A stretch of DNA of 64,000 bases from Byssochlamys sp. IMV 00236 (taxonomy: Eukaryota; Ascomycota; Eurotiomycetes; Eurotiales; Thermoascaceae), in contig MSJH02000812.1 in NCBI GenBank assembly GCA_001931875.2, positions 434,001 through 498,000 of the forward strand, given 5' to 3'. The position numbers were made by a program, and so were the translations under genes. Under the pieces are notes generated by a model. That model was given only the letters and a program-made list of their open reading frames with translations. It searched no databases and was not told the origin of the DNA. Of this stretch, positions 56,216 to 64,000 are shown in pieces. How positions within the stretch are numbered: position 1 is the first letter of the stretch; each line of letters opens with the position of its first letter.

Positions 56216-57361
56216 CTAAAAGTCCTGGACAGAAAGCCCCTTGCCTCGCCGACTGGCGAGTGATAATATCGCTGTACCCGCTGCGAGATCAGTCATACTC
56301 ACGCCGACGCTCTTGTATATAACAAATCCCTTTCCTAACCAGTTTTCCAATTGCTCATTATCCGAACGATCGTCCTTCAAGTTTATGACCTCGCCGACTT
56401 CTACCAGCTGCTCCGGTTTAAGTTGACTTTGAATTAACTCGCCGGAGCTCGTTCGTGCAACTTCACGATCATCCACTATCACAGCTCCACCGGCACCGCC
56501 TCTTGGGTTATACGCGGAGTTTGATGTGACGGCATCCCGTAACAGTTCAGGATCCAACTCAATCATGCTAGGCTGCCAGGAACCGATGCTCGATACATAA
56601 CAACCACCTGTTTCAGAGAGTTGTCTCCGAAGAAAACGAGCGGGAAACAAAGGAACTTTCGACGGTGTCGTACAGAAAACAACATGAGCAGTAGCAAGCA
56701 CGTCTTCTAACTGCCTCTGGAACTCGGCGTCTGTAATATCGAGAGAATCCAGCTGAACAGAAGACTTCCAACGTGACTGATTCTCTTCTCTTATCTGAGA
56801 AACCAACGATCGAGACCTCTCAGCAGATCGATTCACGATAGTAATCTGTTTGATCTCGTCTCCTCTGAGTGCCAAGGCAAGGCGAATATGCCATAAGGCT
56901 TGCTTCCCGGCCCCAAAGACTACAATTTTAGCAGTCCTTTCTCGCCATGAGAATGGGATCATAACAGAAAGCGACGTGCGGTGAGCTGTGATCTCGTCGG
57001 CGTTGATGATTCCCCTGGGCAGGCCGTCCTTGTTGCACAGAATCAAGAGCCCGTGCAGAGTAGGTTTATTGGCATTGGTAGTGTTCTCCTGCAAAGAATC
57101 GGTTTGTTCTCTCGACGTACTTGGATCAACGATGATCTTCGTTCCCACATATTCTGGCGAGGTGAAGGCTCTGAATAGAGTCTTGACGCCGTTTGAACGG
57201 GCCACAACGGCTGGTTCTGGCTGAAAGCTTCGTTCGTCAGAGGTGGAAAAGCTCAGCAGAGACGTGGCGAGAGTATTGAGGAATTCACAAATCTCATCTT
57301 TTGAGAGGCTGATTAAGATTTCTTGCACGATTTTATCGCCTAGGACGGTGCAGTTTTCCAT
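56216..57361 (-). CDS. Ornithine cyclodeaminase/mu-crystallin family protein (candidate pyrroline-2-carboxylate reductase)
   Basis: One exon, 381 residues from the ATG at 57361. The family covers ornithine cyclodeaminases, alanine dehydrogenases and NAD(P)H ketimine reductases. The N-terminal half has EPAVVARSNGVKTLFRAFTS and the substrate region ADEITAHRTSLSVMIPFSW. The Rossmann fold reads KIVVFGAGKQALWHIRLALA. Further motifs are IGSWQPSMIELDPELLRDAV, and YKSVGVSMTDLAAGTAI near the end. As far as I recall, A. nidulans prnX, a prn-cluster gene of unclear role, also belongs to this family. Here it is divergent from a proline racemase-family gene. In bacteria that pairing reduces pyrroline-2-carboxylate, made from trans-3-hydroxyproline, to proline. 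That role is an inference. An upstream in-frame extension begins only at a TTG. Confidence 0.85.
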   Translation of the reverse strand: MENCTVLGDKIVQEILISLSKDEICEFLNTLATSLLSFSTSDERSFQPEPAVVARSNGVKTLFRAFTSPEYVGTKIIVDPSTSREQTDSLQENTTNANKPTLHGLLILCNKDGLPRGIINADEITAHRTSLSVMIPFSWRERTAKIVVFGAGKQALWHIRLALALRGDEIKQITIVNRSAERSRSLVSQIREENQSRWKSSVQLDSLDITDAEFQRQLEDVLATAHVVFCTTPSKVPLFPARFLRRQLSETGGCYVSSIGSWQPSMIELDPELLRDAVTSNSAYNPRGGAGGAVIVDDREVARTSSGELIQSQLKPEQLVEVGEVINLKDDRSDNEQLENWLGKGFVIYKSVGVSMTDLAAGTAILSLASRRGKGLSVQDF

Positions 57362-57570
57362 AGTTTGGTTCAAATGAGATATGGTATTGTCAGAGTCTGT
57401 AGGATTCAAGTGATATCAGGTAGAGTTAATTGCTCGAGTATTGCAAATCATAGCACGGCTACAACGCTGATTTATGCTTCAACAGCGCTGCTCATATCAC
57501 TCCGGATTCAGAGGGTTTCTTTGGCTCTTTCAAAACGGAGTTGATCAGATACGGCTCTCTTTGCCGAAAT

Positions 57571-57584
57571 CGGCGGCGTTTCCG
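57571..57584. promoter_or_regulatory. Palindromic CGG-N8-CCG element
   Basis: Reads tCGG-CGGCGTTT-CCGa, 210 bases upstream of the cyclodeaminase-like start. Confidence 0.5.
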
Positions 57585-57711
57585 ACTTTCATTTAATCGA
57601 CACACGTCCCAACTGAGACAGCCAACAGAAGTCATTAATATGATCGTATCTTATAATATCTACTTAGCAAGGAGGGGGAAGTCTCTATGTGGACTGGTTG
57701 GTTGTCATCGT

Positions 57712-57727
57712 CCGAGTCCATACTCGG
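57712..57727. promoter_or_regulatory. Perfect inverted repeat CCGAGT-N4-ACTCGG
   Basis: A 6-base perfect inverted repeat around CCAT. Its outer triplets form CCG-N10-CGG, an everted arrangement some Zn(II)2Cys6 dimers can bind. Function not known. Confidence 0.4.
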
Positions 57728-57989
57728 AGTGGTAGGCGCAGAAGATCTACCGCAGGGTATATAGGGACAGCGAATTCAAAATCTATAAACATTTAATATC
57801 CATGGACGACATTACCTGTCAACTTTATCGGGAATGTTACCGTTACTGAATGGATACTTATCGTATTTGCGCGGAAGTTGTACCTATATCGGTATCTCTC
57901 CCCATATACGCATAGATACGGTGCCCCGCAAGGCAACATAAAAGAAAATAGGAAACGCGCAAAGCGACATTTCATCTTTCTAGTTACTT

Positions 57990-58022
57990 ATCATCATCAT
58001 CATCATTATTATTATTATTATT
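57990..58022. repeat. CAT/ATT trinucleotide microsatellite
   Basis: Five to six CAT units followed by about six ATT units. Confidence 0.9.
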
Positions 58023-58109
58023 TTTCGTCCTTGCATGTTCAAAGATAATAAATTCCATATACTTCTCAACGGCAACAGCAACAGTCCGTTTGATCCCTCA
58101 GACATCAAA

Positions 58110-58118
58110 CCGGCCCGG
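58110..58118. promoter_or_regulatory. CCGG-N-CCGG site, PrnA-type consensus
   Basis: CCGGCCCGG lies 17 bases before the racemase-like start. CCGG-N-CCGG is a published PrnA target form in A. nidulans. The position is very close to the start codon, so it may lie in the leader. Confidence 0.4.
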
Positions 58119-58134
58119 TTGATATCTCAGCGGA

Positions 58135-59181
58135 ATGGGTATCAGTCGAACAATTAGCATAGTTGGCTGCCACTGCGCGGGCGAAGTTGGCGATGTCATC
58201 GTTGGAGGTGTTCTCGACCCCCCTGGATGTTCAACGATGTATGAAAAACTGGTCTACTTCCGAGACAAAGCTGATGATATTCGTCAACTTCTCCTGAATG
58301 AGCCCCGAGGCCGGCCGGCCATGTGCACGAACCTCGTCCTCCCGCCATGCAATCCCAAAGCAGATGCCGGGTTTCTTATCATGGAGAGTGAAGAATACCC
58401 ACCAATGTCGGGTGGTAATACTATTTGCACAGCCACTGTGCTGCTGGAAACGGGGATGGTGCCAATGAAAGAGCCGATTACCAGGATGCTACTAGATACG
58501 GCTGCAGGTCCTGTAGGCATCACTGCCGAATGTGAGAATGGGAAGTGCAGGGCCGTTGCTTTTGACAACGTACCTGCGTTCGTATTCGCTCTAGATTATA
58601 AGGTCCGAGTACCTGGTCTTGGAATGATTTCTGTGGATATTGCCTGGGGCGGCATGATTTATGTAGTTGTCGACGCAGCGTCCGTTGGTCTTCGTATCAA
58701 CAACAGAAATGGTCCGAAACTTATTGACATCGGCGAGAGGATCAAACAAGCTGTACAAAACGCATACACTCCTGTTCATCCGGAAAACCCGGGGATTCAA
58801 GGAGTCTCTATTCTCGAGTTTACGGAACCTCTGCGGCAGGAACCATCAGGAGAAAAAGTAGCTGTTAACACAGTTGTGGTAGCTCCTGGAAGGTTTGATC
58901 GTTGCCCATGTGGCACTGGGAGCTGTGCTAGAATGGCGATTTTACATGCAAGGGGACAGCTGGAAGTTGGAGAAAAGTTTCAGCATCGCAGCATCATTGG
59001 GAGCAGCTTCGAGTGTCATATACGAGGTACGACGAAGGTTGGAGAATATGATGCAATCCTCCCAAGTGTGAAAGGAAGTGCTTGGGTCACAGGGTATAAG
59101 CAGATGTTCTTGGATTCTACGGATCCTTTTCCTCTTGGATTCAGGGTGGGAGATCAATGGCATATGTCAGATGCTGCTTGA
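58135..59181 (+). CDS. Proline racemase-family enzyme of the Ser/Cys type (hydroxyproline epimerase or dehydratase)
   Basis: One exon, 348 residues. The family contains proline racemases, 4-hydroxyproline 2-epimerases and trans-3-hydroxyproline dehydratases. The start ISIVGCHCAGEVGDVIVGGV and the block HRSIIGSSFECHIRG are typical. Racemases and epimerases use two Cys. Here the first position is Ser92 in PPMSGGNTICTATVLLETG and the second is Cys259 in DRCPCGTGSCARMAILHARG. Human trans-3-hydroxyproline dehydratase has Cys then Thr. Bacterial Ser/Cys members linked to hydroxyproline exist, so the exact reaction (dehydration or epimerisation) is open. The divergent ketimine-reductase-like neighbour favours dehydration of 3-hydroxyproline to pyrroline-2-carboxylate; the FAD oxidase in the cluster would fit epimerisation of 4-hydroxyproline. 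The absence of introns and the closeness to bacterial forms raise the possibility of transfer. Confidence 0.88.
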   Translation: MGISRTISIVGCHCAGEVGDVIVGGVLDPPGCSTMYEKLVYFRDKADDIRQLLLNEPRGRPAMCTNLVLPPCNPKADAGFLIMESEEYPPMSGGNTICTATVLLETGMVPMKEPITRMLLDTAAGPVGITAECENGKCRAVAFDNVPAFVFALDYKVRVPGLGMISVDIAWGGMIYVVVDAASVGLRINNRNGPKLIDIGERIKQAVQNAYTPVHPENPGIQGVSILEFTEPLRQEPSGEKVAVNTVVVAPGRFDRCPCGTGSCARMAILHARGQLEVGEKFQHRSIIGSSFECHIRGTTKVGEYDAILPSVKGSAWVTGYKQMFLDSTDPFPLGFRVGDQWHMSDAA

Positions 59182-60908
59182 AATATGTTTCAGCCGCGCA
59201 TTTCGTATTTGAGACATCTCAACGCCTCTAGCAATGAGAATAAAAGAAAGAGATAAATCTAAGAATATATGGGATAACAAGAGACTGAATCTACCCTGTA
59301 TTTTTTCTATCTCGCGCTCAAGTATTTAGAATGAAGGCATCGTACGATATTAACCGCGACTTATGGGACTAACAAGATCCCAACAAACAGCAGTAGCCTT
59401 GCCTTCCCATAAGTCCTTATCATTCAACGCCCGGAACGCAGGCACAGACGATCATAATGCGTGAAAAAACAGAGCCTCCCATCAGCTCAGCTGTCCTAAG
59501 CCACATACAGGCAAATTGGTAGCTAGAGGAACATACAATTACTGCGGTCTCCAAACCGGTTATATTGCGCGAGCGTCAATACCTATTTGAAGTAATTACA
59601 GTCCAGCAGTTACAGTATGTAGCGACTATCTTATAATTGATCTTTAATCAATATTATCCTTGTCGAAGCGATATTGATAAAGCAAATAAGGCGTTTCATC
59701 ACAGATCACATTCTATTGCGGGTTTTATGTAACAGAGTAGTCCCATGCCAAACCTCATTCTAATTAGTTCATTTCACCCTAATGTTACATCCCCTTCCAC
59801 CGCTTTTTTTCTTTTCTGTAGTCAGGCCACTTTACTGTCCCTATTCTCTTAGTCATCGGCGCTCGGGGTGCGTAGGATCCCTAGTAGGCTAGTAGGGTTC
59901 TATGTACAGTGTGCGCCTTACATTGGTGCCCTGACGATATCGGGAGAAAAGCAAAAGAAAAACAAAAGAAACAAAAAAAATAGCGTGCTAGAGATTTTCT
60001 ATAGTGCTTTTTACTCTAGAGTATTGAGTCTTATGAAGAGTCTTTCAAGTTTTCGGGGAGGTACTTGTATATTGATCAATTGCTAAAGCTAGCTTTGACC
60101 TTGACGAGGATTTTAGTGACTTAACAACAGGTAATTACTTACCTTCTCAGTCCTCTCCGGGGAATGGTCTTTGTGTATGTGTATTGGTATGTGTTATCCT
60201 TGCACGAGTCACCAACTCTTCTTCTTGTCTTTGAAAGACGATGAATAATACTGCAGTGCGATTGACCAGTCGAGTACCTTGTTGAGGCGAGGTTATCAGG
60301 GTTCATCGACCCGTACCCAATTAGAATATGTAGTATCAATAAGTACGGGCTGGCTGAAAGACAACCCTCGAAACTCCAACTTTTGCCGACTCATCCAACA
60401 TCATACTGGCTGACGCTGTCGGCCCCGGTGATGCCAAGCGCATACCAGAGGAAACAGGCTCGCGACCTCCCTCGAACTTCCAAGGGAGGGAGCGTTCGTG
60501 AGCGCCTGGCTGGTATTATTATTGATTAATGCTAGTTCTCAGAATAGCGGTGATCAGTTGCGGCTTGGTTTCTTTTGGCGTTCCCGGTCTAGATACATTA
60601 CTTACAGCAGAAGTGAGAATACTTTGTACGCTGTTTCTTGTAATGGAGACGGATGTGCTTTGATTGCGAATCCCATTATCATATTTGTTTCCTTTCTTTC
60701 GCAGGGAATAATGATATTAATAATAACTAACAATATCATTGACTAACTACTATTTTTTTTATCCTAGCTTCTCCATGAATAATAACTAGCAGCGCTACAG
60801 CAGCACGCCGCCGTTTCGTACCTGTCAAACAATAGTAACTAGTGGTAAGTGAGACCTCGACTCCGCTTCCGAAACGCAGATCACATAGTAAGCGTGAAAC
60901 GAGGGCAG

Positions 60909-60928
60909 TAATTATTATTATTATTATT
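60909..60928. repeat. ATT trinucleotide microsatellite
   Basis: About six ATT units. A TAA run of similar length lies at 61268-61285. Confidence 0.9.
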
Positions 60929-61267
60929 TCCTCTCTCGCCACCCAGGAACCGCATCTCGTCAGCAAATCGACGGGCCTCAGATCGTCCGCAAGAATTTAG
61001 TTAATTATTCTAGATTGGGGAGTCCTTGCTGAGATAATAATTCCAGCCATTCTGGTGTTTCCTGTCGGGCGCACTGCTGTACGACCATGGCTGGCTTAGA
61101 CACAAAGCCAGGACTTAGCATTGTGTCGCCTTACAGGACTTGAGAGTACTTACAATACTGTACAATGGATATCGCGGCTTCTGAGGTAGTTAGTTACTTA
61201 TGCCTGGCGATCGATCATGAAAATCGAAGCTTGAGTCTGCTGCTCACAGGGAGTAGTAAACGGCAGG

Positions 61268-61285
61268 TAATAATAATAATAATAA
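61268..61285. repeat. TAA trinucleotide microsatellite
   Basis: Six TAA units, in the same gene-free stretch as the ATT run. Confidence 0.9.
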
Positions 61286-63200
61286 GAACTATTATCGGTT
61301 CAGCAGCTGGGAATGCGAAGGCCCCACTGGCCCTATTATTACTGCTTGCGAGAGAGGCCCCTTGGGGAGATGACCGCTCCGCGATGTCAAGGAACGGTAC
61401 CTTGAGCCTTGAGGCCTCCTGTGATCCTCAAAAGGAGCCTATCAAATCTGGATGCGGACCTTGTAAGATCGAGCGCTGAATAATGGTGACCCTTGCCACT
61501 CTCGTTCAGCTCTGCTGACTCGCACATGACTATTATTATCTGGTTCTGAGCAACAGGGAGAACCGGTGATAACTTAATAATAATTGTATACATCGGTGGC
61601 TAACTCGATGCTACCATGAGAGCCGGCGGATGGGAATCGTGCTGGTCTTCGCGGACACGTGTATCGCATATTACGTTAGCGAGGGGAATCATAGTTAACT
61701 AAGTTAACTAATAACTACCTAAAGAATAAGCAACCGGGGGTTGAATGCGAGATGGTCAGCTTCGATTTCAACGTCCTACGACCAATTTACGAACAATTCG
61801 GATCCGAACGTCGCCTGGTTTCCCCCCCTGGGGTTACTGGCTTGCAGCAGCCGGGTGACCTGCGGGTCAACTCGTAGCCTCTCTGATTCATGAGGTTGCC
61901 AGGCTCCGCTGGTTCTTTTTAAGACATCCATTATTGCTGCTGCATGTCGCGATATCTATGATCGACCAGATTCCCATCGGCGGGCACAATTGACGCCAGC
62001 TACGGCTTAAATACGCAGAAAGAACATTGTGAGATTCCGCATTCTAATCATCAATACAATCTCCAGAGAGCCAGACCCAAAGCGAGAGAAGTGTCGATGT
62101 CTCCACATTTGGCACGCGAATGGGGCCGACGTCTATAAGTTAGCGGTCCGTCGAACGAGCTCGCGAAGTCCGGAGGCGCTCCGGAAAGCCCAGGCTTGGG
62201 CCGGATTCGCTGGTAAGTTACGTAGTGGTCCCGAGGAGCGAGAATCGCCTCCCTTCCAGCTGGAGTTCCAGGCATTGGCTCTTTGTTTTTGCAGAGGTCG
62301 GCGGTGTGGTGACGCTTTTCAAGAAAAGAAAAATTTGGTGTTCGCTCTTACATTCCTCTGCGAGGAGCTGTAGAAACCGAGGCGTCGCGGCGGGTGATCT
62401 GCGGTCAGGGAACAGCTTAAGGCGAACCTCGTGGGAGGCTGCTTCCACGAAAAGGAAAGCTGTGGACCGAATGTAGTACGACAAACCGTCCAAGCAGAAG
62501 CAAGCAAGCAAGGCATGGTTGCTATCACATCCTAATAATCTTCTAGTCGTCTTCCCCGCTTGCTGGGCGTTAGAGACCCTGGTCCTCCCGACTCGATTCT
62601 TGCCGGGCATTAATTGATTAATGTTTCGACGGGCACAACTAGAGAAAGGCAGTCAGTCAGTCGATAGGGCGACAGGCTCCAGCTGGGAGAGAGCAAGACG
62701 GACGAAGCCATCGATTGATCAGTCCATCATCCTTTACGCCCCCTTCTGGACGACCAGTGGGGGCAACGCCGTGGCAGGGCAGGGCCATGGCGTAAGGTAG
62801 CGTCCGTAGCGCGGATAGCGTGCCAGAGGAGGACAAGTTCCGTATGGTCACGTCCGATGGGTGGTGTGTACACGCTGCGAAAGTCAGTCAGTCTGCCCGA
62901 GTTGACGTGGGAGAAAGAAAGGATAGCAGTTGGGTGAACCAGCAGCGAGCCAGAGTTACGAGCCAGACCAGACGGACGGGAACTGGGCTCAGAAGGAGAA
63001 CATCAGTGATTTCCGTCAGTCTGGATGGGGAGAGAAGCATCTCGACTGACGATTGACTTCGAGGTTCGCTCTCAGCTGGACTCGAAGAAGCAGAACGCAG
63101 CCACTGCACCCGCCTCGCTTCGCCTCAAGCAGTAATAGTGCAGTCCTGCTTGGCACGCCTACCGACAACGAGGTACCCTACGCCGCTTCTCCCCACTGCC

Positions 63201-63291
63201 TCCTCACTCACTCTCACTCTCTCTCACTCTCTCTCTCTCTCATTCCCTCATTCCCTCAGTCTGTCACTCTCACTTTCTCTCTCTTCTCTTC
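63201..63291 (+). repeat. CT-rich (pyrimidine) tract upstream of the ELL-like gene
   Basis: About 90 bases of CTCACT, CTCT and CATTCC units. Long pyrimidine tracts are common just upstream of transcription starts in fungal housekeeping genes, so this may be core promoter sequence for the gene starting at 63570. Confidence 0.7.
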
Positions 63292-63569
63292 CAGCATCCC
63301 TCCCTCCTGCTCGACTTCTCTGGGCTGTTGGCGTCCTGCTGGCCATGTGTCTGTCTCGTCCTGAGGGCTTGTTTGCCTCTCTCCCAGCAAACATCATTCC
63401 TGCTCCCTCCACCCTTCCGGCCATCGCCTGATCTATGGAGCTGGGCGACCTCAGCTTTCCGTGCTTCTGGTAGCTGAGAGCCAGCTCATAAGATCCTCCA
63501 GGTTGTTTAACCTCTTTCTCGAGACTCTTGACACTCCAATTCCTTTCCGTCACGGCCACATCTCTCGTC

Positions 63570-64000
63570 ATGGCGGTTTTGGATGTTCCCGACACCGGGC
63601 TGTCTCTCCGGAGAGACCAGCCCGATGGCCTCTCCCCCGGACCGTCAGCCAGAACCACACAGATCATGCGGTTGAATCTCGCCCAGAGCACCCTGGATGA
63701 GCTCGTCCAAAGCCTTCGAAATGAACAGAAAGCTCGAATCCGCCTAGGGAGACACCAGACCCTTTACTACGGTTCCAAAGCTCAACATTTCCGCTCCTCA
63801 CCCGAAGCCCACCGATCTGAGATCTACAGCGCCAATCCGGCAGATAAGGAAAACATGTACTTCACTGGTGTCCTTAGTCACAACCTCGAGGTTCAAAAGG
63901 CTAAGGAGGACACTGCGGCAACCGATGAGGCCCTGGCCAACCTTGAGCTGAGCCTGAATGCCTTCGAAAGGGGAAAGGAGTCCAAGAAGACACACATGAT
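63570..64000 (+). CDS. N-terminal part of an ELL-like RNA polymerase II elongation factor (cut by window end)
   Basis: 143 codons are open from the ATG at 63570 to the end of the window, with no intron seen. The start VLDVPDTGLSLRRDQPDGLS is followed by IMRLNLAQSTLDELVQSL, IRLGRHQTLYYGSKAQHF, ENMYFTGVLSHNLEVQKA and TAATDEALANLELSLNAFER. The order of a short GL-L opening, an L-L-x-x-L helix, a phrase on a glycine-rich sheet and a helical end fits my memory of fungal ELL-family elongation factors, but I could not check it. A conserved fungal nuclear protein is the safer statement. The rest of the gene lies outside. Confidence 0.5.
   Translation, partial: MAVLDVPDTGLSLRRDQPDGLSPGPSARTTQIMRLNLAQSTLDELVQSLRNEQKARIRLGRHQTLYYGSKAQHFRSSPEAHRSEIYSANPADKENMYFTGVLSHNLEVQKAKEDTAATDEALANLELSLNAFERGKESKKTHM

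Larger units (their letters stand above)
57362..58134. promoter_or_regulatory. Divergent promoter of the cyclodeaminase-like and racemase-like genes
   Basis: About 770 bases with a CGG-N8-CCG element (57571-57584), a perfect inverted repeat (57712-57727), a CAT/ATT microsatellite (57990-58022) and a CCGG-C-CCGG site (58110-58118). Confidence 0.6.
59182..63569. other. Long gene-free region at the right edge of the cluster
   Basis: About 4.4 kb without a supportable gene. Contains several ATT/TAA repeats, a possible LTR remnant at 59783-59922, a CCTCCCT-N10-AGGGAGG hairpin at 60466-60489, and splice-like signals near 62215-62295 without coding support. The last 600 bases are the promoter and leader of the ELL-like gene. 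Confidence 0.5.

Noticed and set aside
35274..59181. Secondary metabolite gene cluster
   Set aside because: No polyketide synthase, peptide synthetase, terpene cyclase or tailoring set; all enzymes are of primary amino-acid catabolism.
35274..59181. The cluster simply being the canonical prn cluster
   Set aside because: Gene types of prn are present but the permease is of another family (AAAP), and an aldolase, aminotransferase, FAD oxidase, racemase-family enzyme, P5C reductase and carriers are added. It may still be the only proline cluster in this species; a genome search would tell.
62029..62373. Frame with intron-like GTAAGT and TTTGCAG borders near 62215-62295
   Set aside because: Splice-like signals occur but neither side has recognisable coding sequence; could be a non-coding transcript or chance.

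Overview
The window is genomic DNA of a filamentous ascomycete, most likely an Aspergillus or close relative in the Eurotiales. The evidence is short GT-AG introns of about 45-120 bases, fungal gene families (a velvet regulator, an AcrB-type protein, a PrnA-like Zn(II)2Cys6 factor) and gene-sized coding blocks separated by 0.3-1 kb. All exon boundaries below were read by eye from splice signals and frame continuity.

Positions 1-26.8 kb form an ordinary gene-dense region. Genes in order are the checkpoint clamp subunit Rad1 (-), histone acetyltransferase Gcn5/GcnE (+), an RGS/Rax1-like membrane protein (+), COP9 signalosome subunit 7 (-), a VosA-like velvet protein (-), a Ccc2/CtpA-type copper ATPase (+), a four-helix membrane protein (-), an OXNAD1-like oxidoreductase (+) with an assembly gap in an intron, a 45-residue single-pass membrane protein (+), mitochondrial ribosomal protein bL31m (-), a flavin reductase-like protein (+) and AcrB (-).

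Positions 26.8-33.1 kb are gene-poor, with AT-rich microsatellites and one decayed reading frame. A PPP4R2/Psy4-like phosphatase 4 regulatory subunit (-) follows at 33.1-34.6 kb.

The most interesting part is 35.3-59.2 kb: twelve adjacent genes that together look like a proline and hydroxyproline catabolic cluster. They encode aspartate aminotransferase, a DapA-superfamily aldolase, an FAD amine oxidase, a mitochondrial carrier, proline/hydroxyproline dehydrogenase, P5C reductase, an orphan membrane protein, P5C dehydrogenase, a Zn(II)2Cys6 activator, an AAAP amino-acid permease, an ornithine cyclodeaminase/mu-crystallin-like reductase and a Ser/Cys-type proline racemase-family enzyme. It contains all gene types of the Aspergillus nidulans prn cluster (regulator, prnX-like, dehydrogenase, permease, P5C dehydrogenase). 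It adds what is needed to take 4-hydroxyproline to pyruvate plus glyoxylate, and 3-hydroxyproline back to proline. A palindromic YCGG-N8-CCGR element occurs once or twice in nearly every promoter of the cluster, including that of the regulator, and suggests a regulon. Metabolic assignments inside the cluster are inference from family membership and co-location.

Positions 59.2-63.5 kb show no convincing gene. The window ends inside the first exon of a gene that resembles the RNA polymerase II elongation factor ELL family.
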